A DNA stretch of 39,052 bases, taken from an uncultured Rickettsiales bacterium (GTDB lineage Bacteria; Pseudomonadota; Alphaproteobacteria; RF32; CAG-239). The stretch lies in contig URXV01000013.1 of the NCBI GenBank assembly GCA_900551865.1, forward strand, positions 1 through 39,052, in the 5' to 3' direction. Positions 37,682 to 39,052 of this stretch are shown here, one piece after another (positions within the stretch are counted from its first letter, which is position 1; every line of letters begins with the position of its first letter). The translations under genes and the position numbers were made by a program. The notes under the pieces are model-generated. The model saw nothing but the letters and a program-made list of their open reading frames with translations. It had not been told where the DNA came from and ran no database searches.

Positions 37682-38626
37682 TTAATATCCCTCTACATCA
37701 TTAACAAGGGTTACAGTCATCATTTTGCCAAGCGTTTGCTCTTTTGCGCCTTGAAAATCATAACTACATTCAATACCGCCGGGGCCGTCAATCGACCGTT
37801 TGGGCTTTGGCAAATAGACCTCATGGCAGGTAATCACGAGTTTCAAACCATCCGAAAGCTGATAACCAAGCTCGACATCAACCGGCGTACCGGCACGGGC
37901 TTTATCCAACAGCTCATTGTCGCCATAACGTGCCGAAATACTACCGGAAAGGCTTGCTACGCCCAAATCAATCGCCTCAACCTTGCCATCGTTACGAATG
38001 GTTTCAATTTTTTCCAGATTGTTGGAGTATGTCGCACTCGCCGAGGTTATGTTTGCCAACAGCTTGCCACCGCTTTTGATAAAGCCTTGAAACTGCGATA
38101 CGCGCGTGTATTCGTAAATTTCCGGTTCAGTTGCGATTGTGGTGGTTGCCCCACTTTCACCCTGAGCCATCAGGTTGACCGTAACTTGTGCCTCTCCGGA
38201 GCGTTGGAAGTTAAAAGCAATACTATTCGCACGAACGCCCATAAAGCGGATAAACTGCGGAACTTCCGGCAAACCAACTTCTAAAGAATAGCTTGGAATA
38301 GAGATTTTACCGCTTTCAAAGGCGTGCGAATAACTGCCGTCTTCGTTTTCAGTCGTGGTTGGCGTTCCGAAAATGGCTTTGAACCAAACCCCGATGTTGC
38401 GCATATCCACCGGCACAGCCATATCGCCATCTACATTAATAACATCTTGAAACGGCTGTGTTGGGTCGCGCCCAAGCCCCAAGACATTGGAAGACACAAG
38501 ACTTTGCTCGCTATCCAACGATGATGAAATAAAAGGTATTTGCCGATAACCGCTTTCCGGCAACACACCGTACTCGGTTTCTTCGGCAATTAAAAGGCTG
38601 GCATTCCAGCCGTATGCTCTGCTCAT
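37682..38626 (-). CDS. Phage tail tube protein
   Basis: The 314-residue protein matches the long tail tube family of siphophages: MSRAYGWNASLLIAEETEYG start, a GLGRDPTQPFQDVINVDGDMAVPVDMRN block and an internal beta-rich repeat (VTVNLMAQGES), then LSGSISARYGDNELLDKARAGTPVD. It polymerises as hexameric rings to form the tail tube. The next gene downstream is the chaperone that loads tube protein on the tape measure. AAGGAAAAACT precedes the ATG at 38626. A terminator lies 24 bases upstream, so the gene may need a promoter further in the prophage or read-through. Confidence 0.88.
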   Translation of the reverse strand: MSRAYGWNASLLIAEETEYGVLPESGYRQIPFISSSLDSEQSLVSSNVLGLGRDPTQPFQDVINVDGDMAVPVDMRNIGVWFKAIFGTPTTTENEDGSYSHAFESGKISIPSYSLEVGLPEVPQFIRFMGVRANSIAFNFQRSGEAQVTVNLMAQGESGATTTIATEPEIYEYTRVSQFQGFIKSGGKLLANITSASATYSNNLEKIETIRNDGKVEAIDLGVASLSGSISARYGDNELLDKARAGTPVDVELGYQLSDGLKLVITCHEVYLPKPKRSIDGPGGIECSYDFQGAKEQTLGKMMTVTLVNDVEGY

Positions 38627-38649
38627 AGTTTTTCCTTTTGTTTAAATAT

Positions 38650-38673
38650 AAAAAAAGCCTCATAGCGAGGCTT
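38650..38673 (-). terminator. Intrinsic terminator between the right-edge gene and the tail tube gene
   Basis: Minus strand AAGCCTC-GCTAT-GAGGCTT, seven perfect pairs, followed by TTTTT. The plus-strand reading has no T-tract. Confidence 0.8.
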
Positions 38674-38684
38674 GATATTTAGAA

Positions 38685-39052
38685 TTATTTTTTTACTATT
38701 ATAAATTTACAAATCAAATGTTCTTTTTGGAGTTCATATAAAATGAGCTCACAATTATCATTATTTGCCAAAACGTTTTCATATATTGTTATATGTTTAT
38801 CTTTTGTTGAATATATGGATGATAAAGCTCCACACATATAGTCAGCAAAACGAATCACATTAGAAAACGTATCATCATCACTTTGGCTTGGACAACCAAA
38901 ATATATTTTTCTTTCATAAGGAATATTAAATTTGTTCCTTATGAATTCTTTTAACATATTATGGTTGAATATATATGTTTCATCTCTGTCAGGCAACCAC
39001 ACCAATTTATTTACCTTAGTTTTAAGGCACATAATCTCTGTTATATACGCCA
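38685..39052 (-). CDS. Unknown AT-rich cargo-like gene, possibly open at the right edge
   Basis: The frame from the ATG at 39032 gives 115 residues (starts MCLKTKVNKLVWLPDRDET); no stop lies between it and the window edge, so the true start may be further upstream. The product is soluble with several cysteines and an IYFGCPSQSDDD segment; no family recognised. It is far more AT-rich than the tail genes and ends at its own terminator, which suggests an inserted cargo gene. Confidence 0.5.
   Translation of the reverse strand, partial: AYITEIMCLKTKVNKLVWLPDRDETYIFNHNMLKEFIRNKFNIPYERKIYFGCPSQSDDDTFSNVIRFADYMCGALSSIYSTKDKHITIYENVLANNDNCELILYELQKEHLICKFIIVKK

Larger units (their letters stand above)
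29328..39052 (-). mobile_element. Tail-gene end of a siphophage-type prophage (right end outside the window)
   Basis: All genes from 29485 to the right edge lie on the minus strand and read as a tail module: tail tube, frameshifted tail chaperone, tape measure, tail protein, fibres, glycine-rich adhesins, DUF1833. Base composition falls relative to the host region, most clearly in fibre and cargo-like genes. The left boundary lies between the permease start (29085) and the terminator at 29328 or the cargo-like gene. No integrase, head gene or attachment repeat is in view, so completeness cannot be judged. The 29086-29484 spacer holds the permease promoter, the terminator and a small hairpin, and no supported gene. 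Confidence 0.85.

Overview
The window looks like a chromosomal segment of an alphaproteobacterium, probably an uncultured host-associated lineage (the lineage is inference). The main evidence is the block bamE / yceD (DUF177) - rpmF - plsX - fabH - ihfA - merR, whose plsX-fabH-ihfA-merR order is typical of Alphaproteobacteria. Promoters readable by eye are sigma70-like (TTGACA/TTTACA, 17 nt, TATNNT) and genes mostly have AGGAG-type ribosome sites. Roughly 1-29.1 kb is host chromosome; from about 29.3 kb to the right edge is a more AT-rich siphophage-type tail module on the minus strand, i.e. the tail-gene end of a prophage whose other end is outside the window.

Layout. 1-4.6 kb (minus): a partial gene, a small CxxC membrane protein, a large multi-pass membrane protein, a TerC/Alx metal exporter and galE, the last preceded by a possible 15-codon leader peptide and a tandem pair of DnaA-box-like sites. 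4.7-8.8 kb: dnaB, two CxxCxxCC (YcgN/UPF0260-like) proteins, a GNAT acetyltransferase, an ASCH-domain protein and a YgjP-like metallopeptidase. 8.8-11.3 kb is an accessory patch: a promoter firing into two tandem 86-nt structured RNA units, a decayed copy of the metallopeptidase 3' end, twin lipoprotein genes, and a T4-lysozyme-like muramidase whose own promoter is followed by three consecutive intrinsic terminators. 11.3-15.9 kb: envelope biogenesis and fatty acid/phospholipid start genes. 16-21.4 kb: a small membrane protein, two GT-C-like membrane glycosyltransferase candidates and an AT-rich unknown protein with a 31-residue tandem repeat. 21.5-29.1 kb: clpB, a membrane/spermidine-synthase-like fusion, a papain-fold-like (CHAP/NlpC-like) protein with a coiled-coil partner, and an APC permease.

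Prophage tail module (read right to left): an AT-rich cargo-like gene, tail tube protein, tail assembly chaperone with a textbook -1 frameshift signal (A AAA AAC, 5-nt spacer, 8-bp stem) making a G/GT-type pair, tape measure gene (split at an A7 tract), a tail protein, three fibre-like genes, two glycine-rich adhesin candidates with a 34-codon gene exactly between them, a DUF1833 protein, and a separately promoted cargo-like gene next to a terminator.

Most worth following: the tandem three-way-junction RNA (8907-9099), the promoter/triple-terminator leader of the muramidase (11166-11323), the tail chaperone recoding site (37218-37266), and the uncharacterised pairs around the lipoproteins and the papain-like protein. 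All functional calls rest on reading motifs by eye; no database search was run.
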